A stretch of DNA of 64,000 nt from Siderastrea radians (GCA_964017195.1 OZ024895.1:22143233-22207232), one strand, 5' to 3'. Positions 1 to 12,365 are shown, counted from the stretch's first letter. The notes: generated by a model not told the origin, from the letters alone. A program made the numbers and translations.

Positions 1-528
1 AATAGACTTATTATCTTTTATTGGTATAATACACAATTTCCCGACATCGCTGTGTCGCTGTCGTATTTTGCAGGCTCAGTTGAGTCCCTTGTCGGTGTTT
101 AGAAAGTCCCATGTCACCAGTTTTCAGGGCCATGTCGCTTGTCGCTTTTACCCCTTGGAAGGCCTCCTTTCTGGGAACAATGTTTCTGGAACAATGTTTC
201 CTTGTTTGCGGGGACTAAAGACAGAAAAACTGACAGCCCGTACCTCTTGTTGTGTATCATCACCGTGTCCAACCTCTGCTGGGGAAGAAAAAGAATTTCA
301 ATGATAATTGATACACAAACCTTCACAATGTAAATTTAAAAAGTAATGTGAATGAATAGTGATAATTATTCACAGTTGTGGTCAGACCACATAAATTTGG
401 TCACATTAAGACCATAGTTGTATTAAACAGGAGATTTCAGCAAATGGCTGGAAGAGTTTTTGATCGTGTCAAAAGGAAATGAAGGAAATAATGGCTGAAA
501 AGAGCCTGGGGGCAACTCAATAAAGTTT
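1..528. other. Left edge, no gene recognised
   Basis: Only short random open frames are present. I see no splice-flanked exon, RNA gene or clear repeat in this stretch. Confidence 0.5.
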
Positions 529-892
529 TATACAGGGAGGCTCCGCCCAGACATTCAAACCCTTACCCTTTAATATACTCATTTTTACCAAAATGGTACT
601 CCTTTCATATACCTAGGACAAAATTGCATCCCTTTCTTATACTCAAGAATAAGCCAAAATAATAGAATTTCCTAGAATCACATTTTTCCCAGGTTTTCAG
701 TCATAGTGATTCAGTTGCGTAGTCATTTCTTCCAAAATGTGGCACCCTTTGATATACTTTGCTTTAGCCACCATCTTCCACTTTATAACTGATTTTGTAA
801 CCCTTTTGTATGCTAAAATGGCACTTTTCCCTACCCTTTAAGATACTGTGAGCTTAAAAAAGGCACCCATTTTGGGCGGAGCCTCCCGTATA
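529..892. mobile_element. MITE with GGGAGGCTCCGCCCA terminal repeats
   Basis: A perfect 15-bp terminal inverted repeat (GGGAGGCTCCGCCCA at 535-549, its complement at 873-887) bounds about 350 bp of AT-rich, non-coding DNA. The inversion extends outward into TATAC/GTATA, so a TA or TATA target duplication is possible. The interior repeats short phrases such as taccctttaatatact and contains no open frame. This is typical of a non-autonomous DNA transposon; the superfamily is not determined. Confidence 0.7.
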
Positions 893-1194
893 GCCAACTA
901 TAGGGGGTACCCCCCTGTCCCTGGGAAAAGAGGTAGCAAAAATATAGAGATGGTTTTTTTTCTAATAGGGTGATCAAGCCTGTACTTGTAAGGCAGGGTT
1001 AACCGTTCAGCTCAACTCCTTTGACCTTAGGGCTACCCTGATGCTCAGGTCTGATATCCTCCGTTTTCAGCAATCACCCTCCTCTGGGAATCCCTCTGAC
1101 AGAGAAGAGACCGGAAAAACATGATGGCCTCAGGCTGTCTGATTACAATCAGGCTACCTAAGCTATGGTTCCATCAGTATGAATACTACTACAA

Positions 1195-1660
1195 ACACTG
1201 CTTTAGGCAGGGTGTGTGGAGGGGGTGAGAGGTAAAGTCGCAAACGAGCCAAGGAGGCCCACATGGCTGGAGCTTATCCCGGTTTCTGTGGCATGAAGCA
1301 ACTAAGAGTATTGCTACTCCCCCCTGGATGGGATGCTAATCCATCGCAGGATTCAGCCCCCAGCAGTATGTCACCAGTACCCATTTATTCACCTGGGTGG
1401 AGAGAAACAATGTGGAGTAAAGTTTCTACACCCCCCACCCCACTGGGTTAGACATTAGTCCACAGGGGTACCCCCTGCCTTTCTGTTAGGTTTCCTTAAC
1501 AATTCACTAGTACCCATTTATACACCTGGGTAGAGAGAGACAATCTGGAGTAAAGTTTCTTGTCTAAGGAAATAACACGATGACATGGACTGGACGTCAA
1601 ACCACTGACCTTCAGATCTGAAGTCCAATGCACTAACCACTACATCACCGTGCCCCCACA
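1195..1660 (-). mobile_element. tRNA-derived SINE with internal duplication
   Basis: Read on the minus strand, the segment begins near 1660 with a tRNA-like head. GATGTAGTGGTTAGTGC resembles a D-arm/A box, an anticodon-arm-like palindrome CTTCAGATCTGAAG follows, and GGTTTGACGTCC resembles a B box. The body then runs down to about 1195. One body segment occurs twice: ACCCAGGTG plus flanks at about 1380-1425 and again at about 1510-1560. This suggests a dimeric or nested structure. The tail around 1260-1360 looks like the conserved 3' domain of widespread animal SINEs, but that assignment is from memory and unverified. Confidence 0.55.
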
Positions 1661-2231
1661 AGGGGGCCTGCATGTTACAGTCCATGTTACAGTGACAACA
1701 GGTGAATGCTAAAAAATTGTCGAAGGTGCCCAGACCTTGCTTAAAAATCTAAGCCTGAAATTTTACTTTTTCCCATCTAACCCACCCCCAACACTCACTG
1801 ACAGAGAAAGTGACGGGATACCCCTTAGAAGTATGTCAAAAGTTTCAAAGTGTGGTTTCACAAAATATCCATACCCATCTTATGGAAGAACACTGGAAAT
1901 TCTGAGGGGTTGGGGGACTTAAAAGCCAAAATTTTCAAAAAGAAAGTATGAAGCTAAACTGGAATTTCCTAAGGGGTGGATGGGGAGTGAAAATCAAAAA
2001 CCTTCTGTGGGAAGTCTGGATATTTTCTGCAACAACACAATTTTACAGCCACAACAGCTTAAAGACAGTCACTTATAATTAGTACATGTTGAAATATTTT
2101 CCTGACAGACAGTGTTTTAGACTGAATTTGCACCAGAATTGCTACATGCTGAGATAAAGGATTTTAAAACCCAAGTTCCTAATTATGGCAACCCATCTCT
2201 GCAACCTAATAATTCTCTTCTCACCTCTTAT
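1661..2231. other. Intergenic, nothing recognised
   Basis: AT-rich sequence without supported exons, RNA genes or clear inverted repeats. Confidence 0.45.
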
Positions 2232-2361
2232 CTAAGACCTGGTTCAAACGTCCCACTTTTGTCCTGTCGAACTTAATTGGATCAAAAGAAGCTGCCTAAT
2301 TATCTTTTGTTTCAAATGAGTTTGACATGATGAAAGCCCAACGTTTGAACCAGAACTAAGT
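2232..2361. mobile_element. Short foldback MITE
   Basis: An imperfect inverted repeat. CTAAGACCTGGTTCAAACG at the left end faces CGTTTGAACCAGAACTAAG at the right end, about 130 bp apart, with no coding capacity. The size and structure fit a small non-autonomous DNA transposon. The target duplication is not resolved. Confidence 0.55.
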
Positions 2362-2560
2362 GACTAATCATCAGGGTGTAGGGGTAATGACCTCTTAGGT
2401 TGCTGTAAAGGGATGTTATTTAATTTACTAGGAATAAAAACAGATTAAACTTAAATATAGGAAGCATTCCATCACTTCTACAAGCACTGTAGCTGTTTTA
2501 TCAATGTGACATGGCAAGTATTCCCCCCACCTGTGACACGGAAGTTTGTTTTTGTTACAG

Positions 2561-2616
2561 CCCCAGATCCCACCCAGCCATGGTTTTCATTTTATGACAG
2601 CTGTCTTCCAGGATAC
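2561..2616 (+). CDS. Possible plus-strand internal exon
   Basis: A 56-nt segment is preceded by a pyrimidine-rich tract ending in TTACAG and followed by a strong donor, GTAAGT. One frame stays open and reads PDPTQPWFSFYDSCLPGY, which looks protein-like. No neighbouring plus-strand exon could be linked to it, so it may be an isolated exon of a gene entering from the left, or chance. Confidence 0.25.
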
Positions 2617-3249
2617 GTAAGTAATATTTCTGTATAAACATTTTTATAGCGAAAATGGCTAAAAGGATATAATTGATCGCCTGTGGGAATACATCGAACA
2701 GAATTAACCTTTCACGTTTGAAGTCAAACCTAGCCTTAAACTTAATAGCCCAAAGCCTTCAGACATGAAAAGTGGTTTCAGCTTTTCGGAGCCAGTAAAC
2801 GAAATTCTGCAGCACGCACCCGTTAAGCTTGCTTTCATGTGGAGTTCGTTTTCCATTTTAGGTTTCATTAACTTATGGGGAGTCTTAGTAAAAAATAAAA
2901 AACAGTAAACATTTTTGTCAGTTCATGGTGAATATAAAGCTTATAATTCCGTGTCCCGCAGGGGAGGAAATTCACTGAATTCTTAAATAAAAAACAAAAC
3001 GGATAAACCACGGGATGTGCGACACCGACAGCTTATAATGTTAATTCCTCTGTGCTGTGTAGTCAACGATCACCACAGATAGCAAGCTTATGCAAAAGAC
3101 ACGAAGATAAGCAGGAATTACGAAGCGGATCAGATTGTATAGGCCAAGAGTTCAACTGAAATTTCAATATCAAGTCACGATCCTCAGAGAAAGACTCCAT
3201 CAAAATAAAATATTCATGTGAAGATTATGGGGATGTAATATCACCTTAC

Positions 3250-3727
3250 CATATTTTCTGTCCATTTCGATAAAATTGTCCAGCGATTCCTGAAAAAAAA
3301 AAAAGAGAAAAATATCACGAGGGCAATATTCGAAGCCAGAAATGTCGTAAAAATGGTACTATGGAAACGTCCGCATGTAACCTACAGCTAATTGTAAGCG
3401 TACGTGTTACCTCTACAGCCTTCTTGTAGGCTATGAGCAGGCCAATACGCTGGTCGAAGAGACGCACCTCTCTTTCCAATTCATAGTTCGTTTTGCTCAG
3501 GTCCGAAATTTGGTCTTTGAGTGTTTTTATCTGCCTGTGAACTGAGCGAAAATGAAACACATATCAGGCACGATTTGCACGTGCTCCAGATATCAGCGCG
3601 ATAACAAACTCTCACAAACTCTATATAGAAGACTCCATATTGAATCAAACAATTTTCCCATACATGAACTGTACTGCGGTTTTTCCTCTTCCAGTAAACG
3701 CGTTAAATCGTCCACAGCAGCAGCCAT
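3250..3727 (-). CDS. 5' part of an unrecognised coiled-coil protein gene
   Basis: Three minus-strand exons join with consistent phases: 3727-3616 (start codon at 3727), 3541-3411 and 3289-3250. All are flanked by GT-AG, and the last acceptor follows a long T tract. The product begins MAAAVDDLTRLLEEEK. Its middle is a predicted coiled coil rich in K, L, E and Q (around QIKTLKDQISDLSKTNYELE), and it continues through ESLDNFIEMDRKY. The gene should continue to lower coordinates, but I could not find its next exon. I do not recognise the family. Confidence rests on the two matching splice phases and the coiled-coil composition. Confidence 0.55.
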
Positions 3728-5490
3728 AACGAAGTGAATAAATCCAATATTCAACTGAACTTCTTGTCTGAGGCCTGTTCATGAAATGAGCATGCGGTAA
3801 TCAACGATGTCAAGATGGTCGACGCGCCAAAACGATTCCAATTTATCACGCATCATTGATAGCTGACGATCAAATCCTCTGGTATTTTATCGACGACATG
3901 ACTTCAAGATGTTTTCCTGTCAAAAAAAACTCCTCAAGACTACGCAAAGTGCGGTCGGAAACCCTTTTTGGCAAGCATCGCATATTGGTAGCACTTCGTC
4001 CGACAGGATGTTCGCATGGTTTGGTTCTGTTTTGGCATGTGACTCAATCTCGAATTCTGATTGGAAGATTACGTTTTTTTGACAGCACTGTGAAATTGAC
4101 CACTTCCTGCTGCCTCGCTCGGGGGCGGGAACTCACCGGAAACAGATAAAGTTGAAATTCCTACACATGTCAGAATTCGTGAGTTGTAGCTTGCAAAGAA
4201 GCGGAAGAGCGTAGTCTTCTCTTTTCCGAGCTTCTACTGTCGAGTATAAAATAACCAAAAGTGAGGAAATATTCTCACATTAACTGGTGGTTTTGTAATT
4301 ATATTTTAAATCTTCATTTCTGTTTTGATTTCTTTTTGTCGAAAGTGGAAAATTTGAATATTTTCCATGGAGATTTTACAGCTGATATCTGAACACAAGT
4401 GAGGCTACAACCGATTGCTTTTCCTAGTTTTCACATAACGTGGTTAAACTTTAATCCAGATTACACGAAAGTTGTTTTTCTAAGATCTATTTTTGGCCAC
4501 ATCATGTTCTTCTTTCTTCCTCAAAACCTTTAAAATTAATTTTATCCATGGTGTTTTTTTTTTCAATTTTAATAAATAAATTGAATGGATTGGCAGCTAT
4601 CCATTTCCTTAATTGTCAAGTGCTGCGGTTTCTTTGATTTGGATAAAATTCTATCTCTCAGTGTAACAATTTAAACCCTTGCCGTTACGTATATGTGCAT
4701 TATACACGAGTCTTGCGGGTTTTCAGTTCAGCTCTCTATTTATACCCGCTGTTTTTCGTGGGCGCGAAAAAACAGGGCGAAAAGCGCCCGTACTCATTTT
4801 ACAACCAGACCGCAGACCCCAGGGAATCTTCGCGATCGGAGAATTTGTTGATGTTTTTTTAAAAATAAGCCGTCAAAACAAAAGTTCGATTGATGCCGAA
4901 AATTCTAGGCATGCAGGGCCTTAAAAACATGGGGAGAAACTTTATTTACACAGCGAAACAGGCTACCGAGATAATTACTTCGATCAGGTCGGCTTCCGGG
5001 GCGAAATGTTTAGTACACAGCCCAATATACTACTGAACAGTGGGAATACAGTGCTTCCTTTTGAAAAACGAACTGAGATTGGTCAAAAAGTTTGTTATTA
5101 ATTACCTACATCCGAGGTGTACGTGAAGCACAAAGTGAAGACATTTGGGCGGGCTGAAAATCAAAGTCAACATCTATTTATATGTAAATCGACGGAAGTA
5201 TTTTACCAAGTATTTGTCAGTAGAGCACTTGGTGTGATAAATTTTGTGTCGATTTGTCAATGAATACTTTACAGGGCAACTGAAGAACTGGAAGATGGTG
5301 CATGTGCATGCTACACGGAACACCTGAATGCCTGATGAAACACCAGAGTAAGAAAGAATGCCTTTTTATATCAAGGCTTGGTAAGCGTTAAGAGAACATT
5401 CTCTGCAGCTGTGTAATGTGACGTCACCCCTATTAATGATGGCGCAAAACATCAGAGCGCTGGTTATATCATCGAAATCGACTAAAATTC
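3728..5490. other. Intergenic and presumed promoter side of the minus-strand gene
   Basis: This lies upstream of the start codon at 3727. Open frames such as the one at 3856-4149 lack splice or protein-family support. No RNA gene or transposon end was recognised. Confidence 0.4.
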
Positions 5491-5694
5491 AATTGGCAAC
5501 GAACAATTTCTCGAACAGATTTCTTGTTATACTGGCTATATTTTTTACAACAAGTCGTGCCTCAGCTGAAAACGTGATGTTGGTGTTTTTACATTCAGAT
5601 TTGAAATGTAACCCTCACTTCCTCAGAGGTTAATCGTTCTCCAGGCCATTTTTCAATTTTCAAGTACGTTCTATTAAAACAAAATACTAATATT

Positions 5695-5728
5695 AAAAAA
5701 AAAAAAATATATATATATATATATATAT
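5695..5728. repeat. Poly-A followed by (TA)n microsatellite
   Basis: A run of A followed by about eleven TA dinucleotides. It is a simple repeat lying inside the first copy of the 1.4-kb repeat. Confidence 0.9.
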
Positions 5729-6532
5729 CGAACTATCGTGTATGGCACGAAAGGATTTATGGATTCAGAACTGTCCATTTGTTCAAGTTTATATTGTTCA
5801 GTGTCAAAACTGCAGAATTCTATTTCTATTTTGAATTTTCTTTTCACTTCCTTTTTTACTGAATCTTAGTCTTTGTCATTACTTCAGCGCGTGCGACAAG
5901 CCATTTCAGAGCAGGATAAACATAAGGTTTTTAAATGTTTCTAATCCAATAGCTGGCTGGGGTAATCATCTGACTGGCATGCACCAGCAATATGTTTCGG
6001 CATGCTGCTTTTACGATCTTAGCCAAAACACGCCTTGAGTGGGAAATCGAACCCAACAATAGTAACTTAAGTTTCGAATTTGGTTTCTGACGTAGGGGTA
6101 ATAACCTATTACTGGCTAGAAATACAACTGAGTCACGCTTACTTTCAATAACAGAACGTGGGTGAGATGAGGGGGTGAATTACGATTAGCTACACTTTTG
6201 AAGAAAAGGGATTTTCTCGTTTGTGAGTTTACATGATCAAGCATGTTTTGCTCTTGTCATCCGCACCCCGTTACAGCCCTAAGACAGTGGGCGCTTTCCA
6301 TTCGACCAAAAATACCGGTTTGAAATTTCGAAAATTTCCCGTGGCAAATGGAACAGTAAATCGGGAAATTTTCCGGCTGGTCGGACCGAATCGTTCCATT
6401 CAGTTTCGGAAAGAAACTTCCAGAAATTTATGACAGAAAGGTACTACAAGGCGAAATTTTTCCAATGGAACAGTAATTTCCGATCAGAACGGTCCGACCG
6501 AAAAAAGCGGTCCACCTCAAAAGGTGGACCTT

Positions 6533-7229
6533 GGGCGCTTTCCATTCAACCAAAATTTTCGGAAATTCCCGTCCGAAACTGAATGGAACGGTTCTGACCA
6601 ACCGGGAAATTTTCGGAAAAGAAGGTCCACCTTTCGAGGTGGACCGCTTCTTCGGTTGGTCCGTTATGATCGGAAATTACTGGGCGCTTTCCATTCGACC
6701 AAAAATTCCGGTTTGAAACTTCGAAAATTTCACGTGGCAAATGGAACGGTAAATCGGGAAATTTTCCGGATGGTTATACCAGCCTGAGTGGACCGAGCCG
6801 TTCCATTCAGTTCCGGACAGAAATTTCCAGAAATTTACGACAGAGAGGTACTGCAAACCGAATTTTTTTCGAATGGAACAGTAATTTCCGATCAGAACGG
6901 ACCGACCGAAAAAGCGGTGCACCTCGAAAGGTGGACCTTCTTTTCCGAAAATTTCCCGGTTGGTCAGAACCGTTCCATTCAGTTTCGGACCGGAATTTCC
7001 GGAAATTTTGGTTGAATGGAAAGCGCCCACTGTTCCATTCGAAAAAATTTCGGTTTGCAGTACCTCTCTGTCGTAAATTTCTGGAAATTTCTGTCCGAAA
7101 CTGAATGGAACGGCTCGGTCCACCCAGGCTGGTATAACCATCCGGAAAATTTCCCTATTTACTGTTCCATTTGACAAGTGAAATTTTCGAAATTTCAAAC
7201 CGGAATTTTTGGTCGAATGGAAAGCGCCC
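6533..7229 (-). mobile_element. Middle MITE, inverted, inserted into the outer copy
   Basis: Same family as the outer element but in reverse orientation. The termini are GGGCGC at 6533 and GCGCCC at 7229. The flanks show a 3-bp duplication, CTT (6530-6532 and 7230-7232), and the intact family sequence has a single CTT there. It is split at 6681/7029 by the inner copy. Confidence 0.75.
6682..7028 (+). mobile_element. Inner intact MITE, 347 bp
   Basis: A complete copy from GGGCGCTTTCCATTCGACC to GGTTGAATGGAAAGCGCCC. The flanks ACT (6679-6681) and ACT (7029-7031) form a 3-bp target duplication; the uninterrupted family sequence carries one ACT there. A hairpin-forming CCACCTCGAAAGGTGG lies near the centre. 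It has no protein-coding capacity. A 3-bp duplication is compatible with PIF/Harbinger-like mobilisation, but the targets are not the usual TWA. Confidence 0.75.
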
Positions 7230-10200
7230 CTTCTTTTCCGAAAATTTTCCGGTTGGACAGAACCGTTCCATTCAGTTTCGGACCGGAATTTCCGGAAATT
7301 TTGGTTGAATGGAAAGCGCCCGCTTCTCTGCGTTCGAAGTTTCCTTGACCTAATACTGAGTCGGGTCTTTTAAGCATTTTGAACATTCCGTAAAAAAAAA
7401 AAACAGTCTCCCACCTTTTGTAACTAAATTTTTAAGGTTAATTTCACCAAGGCTTTTTTAATTTTTTTATCGATTCTCATCAGACAGACCCTTGCATGGA
7501 TTACTTGTTCGATTCTTAGGGTATCTATAGAAGGCCCTTGCCTGCACAATTGAATTTGCCTACACAAAGTGATATGTTTGACTAATTTGCGGTCACGTAT
7601 CTTTTGAGACATTTTGTTTTACGGTTTTATCTGAGTAAAAACGTCTGTCATATTGATGTTTAACCGGTTGCGTGATTTATCGGTTGCCACCCAGACATTA
7701 TGATTGCCCGGGCATTTGAGTACGTTTTGATTAAAGGCAAAGTAGCACATCTCTCTCATTAATCAAGGTAAGATTATGGAGAATTTCAAGCCTCTTGTCG
7801 CCAAACAGTCTCCGCCTATTCTTTACAAGGACGAACAGGTTGCACGATACACTGGCTACATTTTGGGCAACAATTCGTGCTTCAGCTAAAAACGTGATGT
7901 TGGTATTTTTACAGTCAGATCGAAAATGAAAGCCATTAAAATCCTGCGCAAAGATGTCCATCCTCAACGGTTAATTCTCCGGGCCATTTTACAAGTATGT
8001 GCTATGAAAACAAGATACTAATATAAAGTAATCATTGTACATGGCACAAATGGATTTATGGATAAAGAACAGCCCATTTGTTCCAGTTTGTCAGTTAAGC
8101 GTCCAGCGTCAAAACTGCAGTTTTTTAATATTTTGAATTTTCTTTCCACGTCCTTTTTCGCTAAATCTTCTTTGTCACCACTTAAGCGCGTGCGACAAAC
8201 CGTTTCAGCGCAGGATAAACATAAGATTTCTAAATGTTTCTAATCCAATAATCACCCAGCAAAATGTTCGGCATACAGATTCTCAGCTAGAACACACCTA
8301 GAGTAGGAAATTAATATAAACCTTTAGCTTTTGCTTGTGTTTCACTGACACAAATCCGGCATCATACTACATAATCTAGCAACGGAGTAATCTATTACCG
8401 GCTAGAGCCACAACTGAGTCACGCTTACTTTTGATCACGAATACTGAACAAAACATGAATTACTTATGACAGAAGAGAGTGAGAAGAGGGGCTTTATATG
8501 GTCGAGCTTAGCTAAGGTTATCTGCACTTTCGAAAAAGAGGCATTTTCTCGGTTGGGAGTTTCCGTGAATGCTGTATGTTTTGTTTTTGTTATCTGCACT
8601 CCTTTACAGCCCCAAGACAGCAGTTTTCTGTGCGTTTCAAGTTCCCTTGACCTAAAGGGTGCGGAGCACAGTATTCAAAGGTCGCTTATCTTATCCACGA
8701 ATAAGTAGGAATTTTTTAAGATTCACGATTCACGACTCTGTACGATTCACGATCAGCCTTTTCTAGCTTTTCCAAAATAACCAGTGAACGGCGAGTCAAG
8801 TTTGTTCGTAAGATAACAGGTTTGTTTTGAGCATTTCCTCAAGGAAGACCATCTGTAAAGTCTATTACCTTTTGTAATTAAATTTGTTTAAGATTACACT
8901 GAGGCTCTTTGCTTATCGCTTCTTATAAGAGATCCTCTTAAAATAGATTTTGCATGGATTACTATTAAACGCAGTAAGTTAGGCCGTTTTTGTTCGATTT
9001 TTGGATATCTACACTGCCTGCACTCGGTCGAGTTTGCCAACAAGTTATACGTTCAACTGATTTGCAGTCACACATCTTTTAAGGCATTTTATTTTACAGT
9101 TAACTGAGTGAAACGTCTGTTACAATGATGTTTCAACTGATCGCGTGATTTGTCGGTTGCCCAGACATCATGACTGACATTTGACTTGAGAGAGCTTTGG
9201 TAAAGGTAAAAGATCAATCGAAATAAGATTGGGAGAATTTCAAGGCTCGTGACGCCAAACAGTCTCCACCTATTCTTGACACGAACGAACAGGTTGCATG
9301 TTATACTGTTTTTTGGGCAACGATTCCTGCCTCAGCTGAAAACGTGATGTTGATGTTTTCACGGTCAGATCTAAACTTTCACCCATCGAAATCCTACGCA
9401 TCGACGTCCATTTTCTCGCTTAACTTCCTCAATGGCTAATTTTCGTGGTCACTTTTCATGTATCTTCTATAAAAACAAAATACTACTATCCCGCATGGCA
9501 CGAATGGATTTATGGATAAAGGAATTTCTGATTTGTTCAAATTTTATTGCCCAGAGTCAAAACTGCAGTTATTAATTTATATTTTTAAGTTTTCTTTCAC
9601 GTCCCTTTTTTGCTAAATCGTCTTTGTCACTACTTCAGCGCGCGCAACAAAACATTTCAGTGCAGGATAAACATCAGATTTCTGTTTCTGATCCAGAAAG
9701 TAACTTGTGAAATCACTAACGATATGCTCGGCATACAGAATCCTAGCTAAAACACACCTTGAGTAGGAAATTAATTTTATACCCTTGGCTTTTGCCTCTA
9801 TTTCACTGACACAAATCCGACATTATAACAACAGATCTAACAACGTAATAATCTACAGGGTGTCACACTACAACTGAGTCACCGTCACGCTTACTTTTGA
9901 ACAACAGAACACGAATTACTTATGACGAGATACTGGGAAAAAGGGTTTATACGGCCGAATTTAGGCTAGCAGCACTTTTGAAAAAAGCGATTTTCTCATT
10001 TGCGAGTTACATGATCGTGCTCGTTATTTTGTTATTGTCATCCGCACCTCTTTACAGCCGCAAGACAGCATTTTCCCTACGTTTGAAGTCGCTTATTTTG
10101 TCTATGAATAAGTCGGGTCTTTTGAGATTCGCGATTCACGACTCTATACGATTCACGATCAGCGTTTGTTAGCTTTTCCAAAACAACCAGTGAACGGTGA

Positions 10201-10620
10201 GTCAAGTTTGTGCCGGGATACGATAACAGGTTCATTTGGAGCATTTCGTCAAGAAAAACCGTCTATAAATAAAGTCTATTTCCTTTTATGATAAACTTTG
10301 TTAAAGATAACAACAAGGCTCTTTTCAAATCTTTTCTATTCTTATCAGAGAGACTACTTAAAATAAAATCTTGGATTGCTATTAAAATTGGTAAGTTAAT
10401 TAACTTTGTCGTCCGATTTCCAAGGTATCGGTCTAGAGTATAGGACCCTGTTTGTTTGGGGTGACTCGCCGTTCAAAGAGTTTAACTTTACAGTTTTATC
10501 TGAGCAAAATGTTTTTTGGAAAGCCTTCAAATGTCACGTCGCCAAACAGTCTCGGCACATTCTTCACACAGGCGGCCTTTAATAAAATTTTAGAATCGAT
10601 AAAGCTTCTCGGCCAGGCCT

Positions 10621-11950
10621 AGAAGGCGGTGTCGTTCATATTTGAAGGCGGTGTCGCACATATTTTAGTTACATACAATTTAAGAAGGTGGAAACGAAGT
10701 AGATCGAGACGTAAACGGCCGCTAGCTAAGCAATTCAGGAAGCTTCGAGCAAAGAAAGCCAGTTTTATAATAAGGTCAATAAGTACTTCTTATTGTCAGG
10801 CATTTGTAATGCGCTTATTTAGGGCGATGTTCAAATGTATTTACTGAGGATGAGGTCAGACGTCAGCATAAATGCACAAATGGCAACCGTTAAAAGTCTG
10901 TTTATACTGTTGCCCCACCCTCAAAAGCTACATGATTCTGTCCACACGAAGAGGTAGTGTTTTTTGCCTCAAAACGACATGAATCTGTCAAAAAAGTGGG
11001 CTTCGAAAGAGATCTTTGACCTAATACCGCCGGATGGAGCTATTGTAGCACACACTGGAATATACTCTGACGTCACAAAAGGTCACAAAAGCTCAAGGAA
11101 GTACTTAATTTGTGGTTAAAATTAGACCACACATGTATCCAGTTTATCATCCACTGATTAACTTTTCTGTTTTTGGAACGTCTGTTCAATTATCAAATCA
11201 CTATCAAATGATAAACTAGGTGAGAAAGGTCATCAAAAGGAGTTAAATGCAGTAAATGCCGCCAAAGTTTTATTGGGGAATAGGACAAGACATTTTGTCG
11301 CTTTTATATATGGCACGCAACTCCTCACTCAATCTCGCATCTCGGATCTTCGTTCCTTAACAAAGACGCTGGGTACGAGAGTGCTCCTCACTCATGTCAA
11401 ATCAGTCCTAGTGGATCACTGCGCATGTACCTGACGTCACCGGGAACACTCGTTCGACGGAGACTGTCAGCTATGCGTTTGGGTCGTTTACTGGATATTT
11501 GATTTTCTACGTTACAGAGAGAAAAGAAAGGCCCAGTTCTAAACTCAAAGAGAGTTCTCAATCATACCAGACAAAAAAGTCCCTTTGAAATAGCTACCAT
11601 TATTGGAAAGCCCGTGAAGAACCCATATTCATGGGTTCTTGACCGCGTTTAGTGCAGTTGACCAGGAGCCCATAACCTGAGTTGATCTTTTTTAGTTTCT
11701 TTCAGCTCTGACGGGAGCCTGTTCCAGGCTCCAAGATAGTCGGATCGAGAAAACAAACTGGCACGAAAAACGCTTAGGGGTTGGGGAACGACTAGGCGTG
11801 GGAGCTCTCTCCCGCCGTTTTTCGCTCGCCTGCTTTTTTGTTGCTTGCCTGCTTTTTCGCTAGTCTCCACTGACCGAGAGCCTGGCATAGGCTACTCTGA
11901 CGGGCTCTCGTGACCTTTAGGACAAACTCGTGTGGGGAAAAATGGCCGTT
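10621..11950. other. Intergenic with dispersed-repeat debris
   Basis: No gene recognised. A segment near 11718-11850 (GTTCCAGGCTCCAAGATAGT) closely matches one near 50787, marking a dispersed repeat. The open frames here are unsupported. Confidence 0.4.
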
Positions 11951-11954
11951 CCCT

Positions 11955-12365
11955 CCCCTTGGGAGGTACTCCCTTATACCAGGCTCGTGCTTATACAAGC
12001 TAGATAGGTATGTGCGGCGTCAAAGGGTATGGTTTTCGAGCCGTTTTAGTCTGAAATAGGGTATAGATTTTGACCATTTTGGTCGGAAATAGGGTAAGGT
12101 TTGTGCGATCTGGTCTGGAATTGGATATGTTTTTTACTGAGAACCTACTTTTTTATTATTATCTTCTCTTGAGACGTGTGTTTTGATTCATATCGAAAAT
12201 TTGAAGCTCTTCTCAAATGTCTACGCAAACCGAAGCAGTTTCTGAGATGGTCTGGAAAAGGGTAGGGAAAATATAATATTTGGGTCTGAAATAGGGTAAG
12301 GGTAGGGTTTCAAGGAGTGAGCCGCACACTCCCACCCAAATTTTTGAGCAGTACCCCCCCGGGTC
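11955..12365. mobile_element. GGTACTCCC-family non-autonomous element, copy 1
   Basis: The left end reads GGGAGGTACTCCCTTATA and the right end is a C-rich mirror with AGTACCCCCC. The interior repeats the phrase TCTGAAATAGGGTA several times, and near the right end is a CCGCACACTCCCACCC block. The same ends and phrases recur near 32.2-33.3, 35.5-35.9, 37.0-37.5 and 41.2-42.3 kb, so this is a dispersed family. Non-coding; superfamily not assigned. Confidence 0.6.

Larger units (their letters stand above)
6289..7321 (+). mobile_element. Outer MITE of a three-level nest (GGGCGCTTTCC family)
   Basis: This element starts GGGCGCTTTCCATTCGACC at 6289 and ends in the complementary terminus GGAAAGCGCCC at 7321. 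It is split at 6532/7230 by a second copy of its own family. Removing the insert rejoins the sequence as in the intact inner copy (GGTGGACCTTCTTTTCC). It sits in a copy of the 1.4-kb repeat, just after CCTAAGACAG. Its own target duplication is not clean. Confidence 0.75.
5490..10620. repeat. Diverged tandem repeat, period about 1.4 kb
   Basis: The same non-coding sequence recurs about three and a half times. The phrase around AAAACGTGATGTTG occurs near 5570, 7890 and 9340. GCAGGATAAACAT occurs near 5915, 8210 and 9665. CCAAGACAGC-like ends occur near 6280, 8620 and 10060. The copies differ by many substitutions and small indels, so the amplification is old. No frame is conserved between copies. 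The first copy is interrupted by nested MITEs (6289-7321). Confidence 0.7.

Noticed and set aside
3856..4149. 97-residue plus-strand open frame
   Set aside because: No splice sites, domain or composition support; it sits in the probable promoter side of the minus-strand gene.
6677..7198. 173-residue minus-strand open frame
   Set aside because: It runs through the palindromic nested MITEs, and similar peptides arise on both strands.
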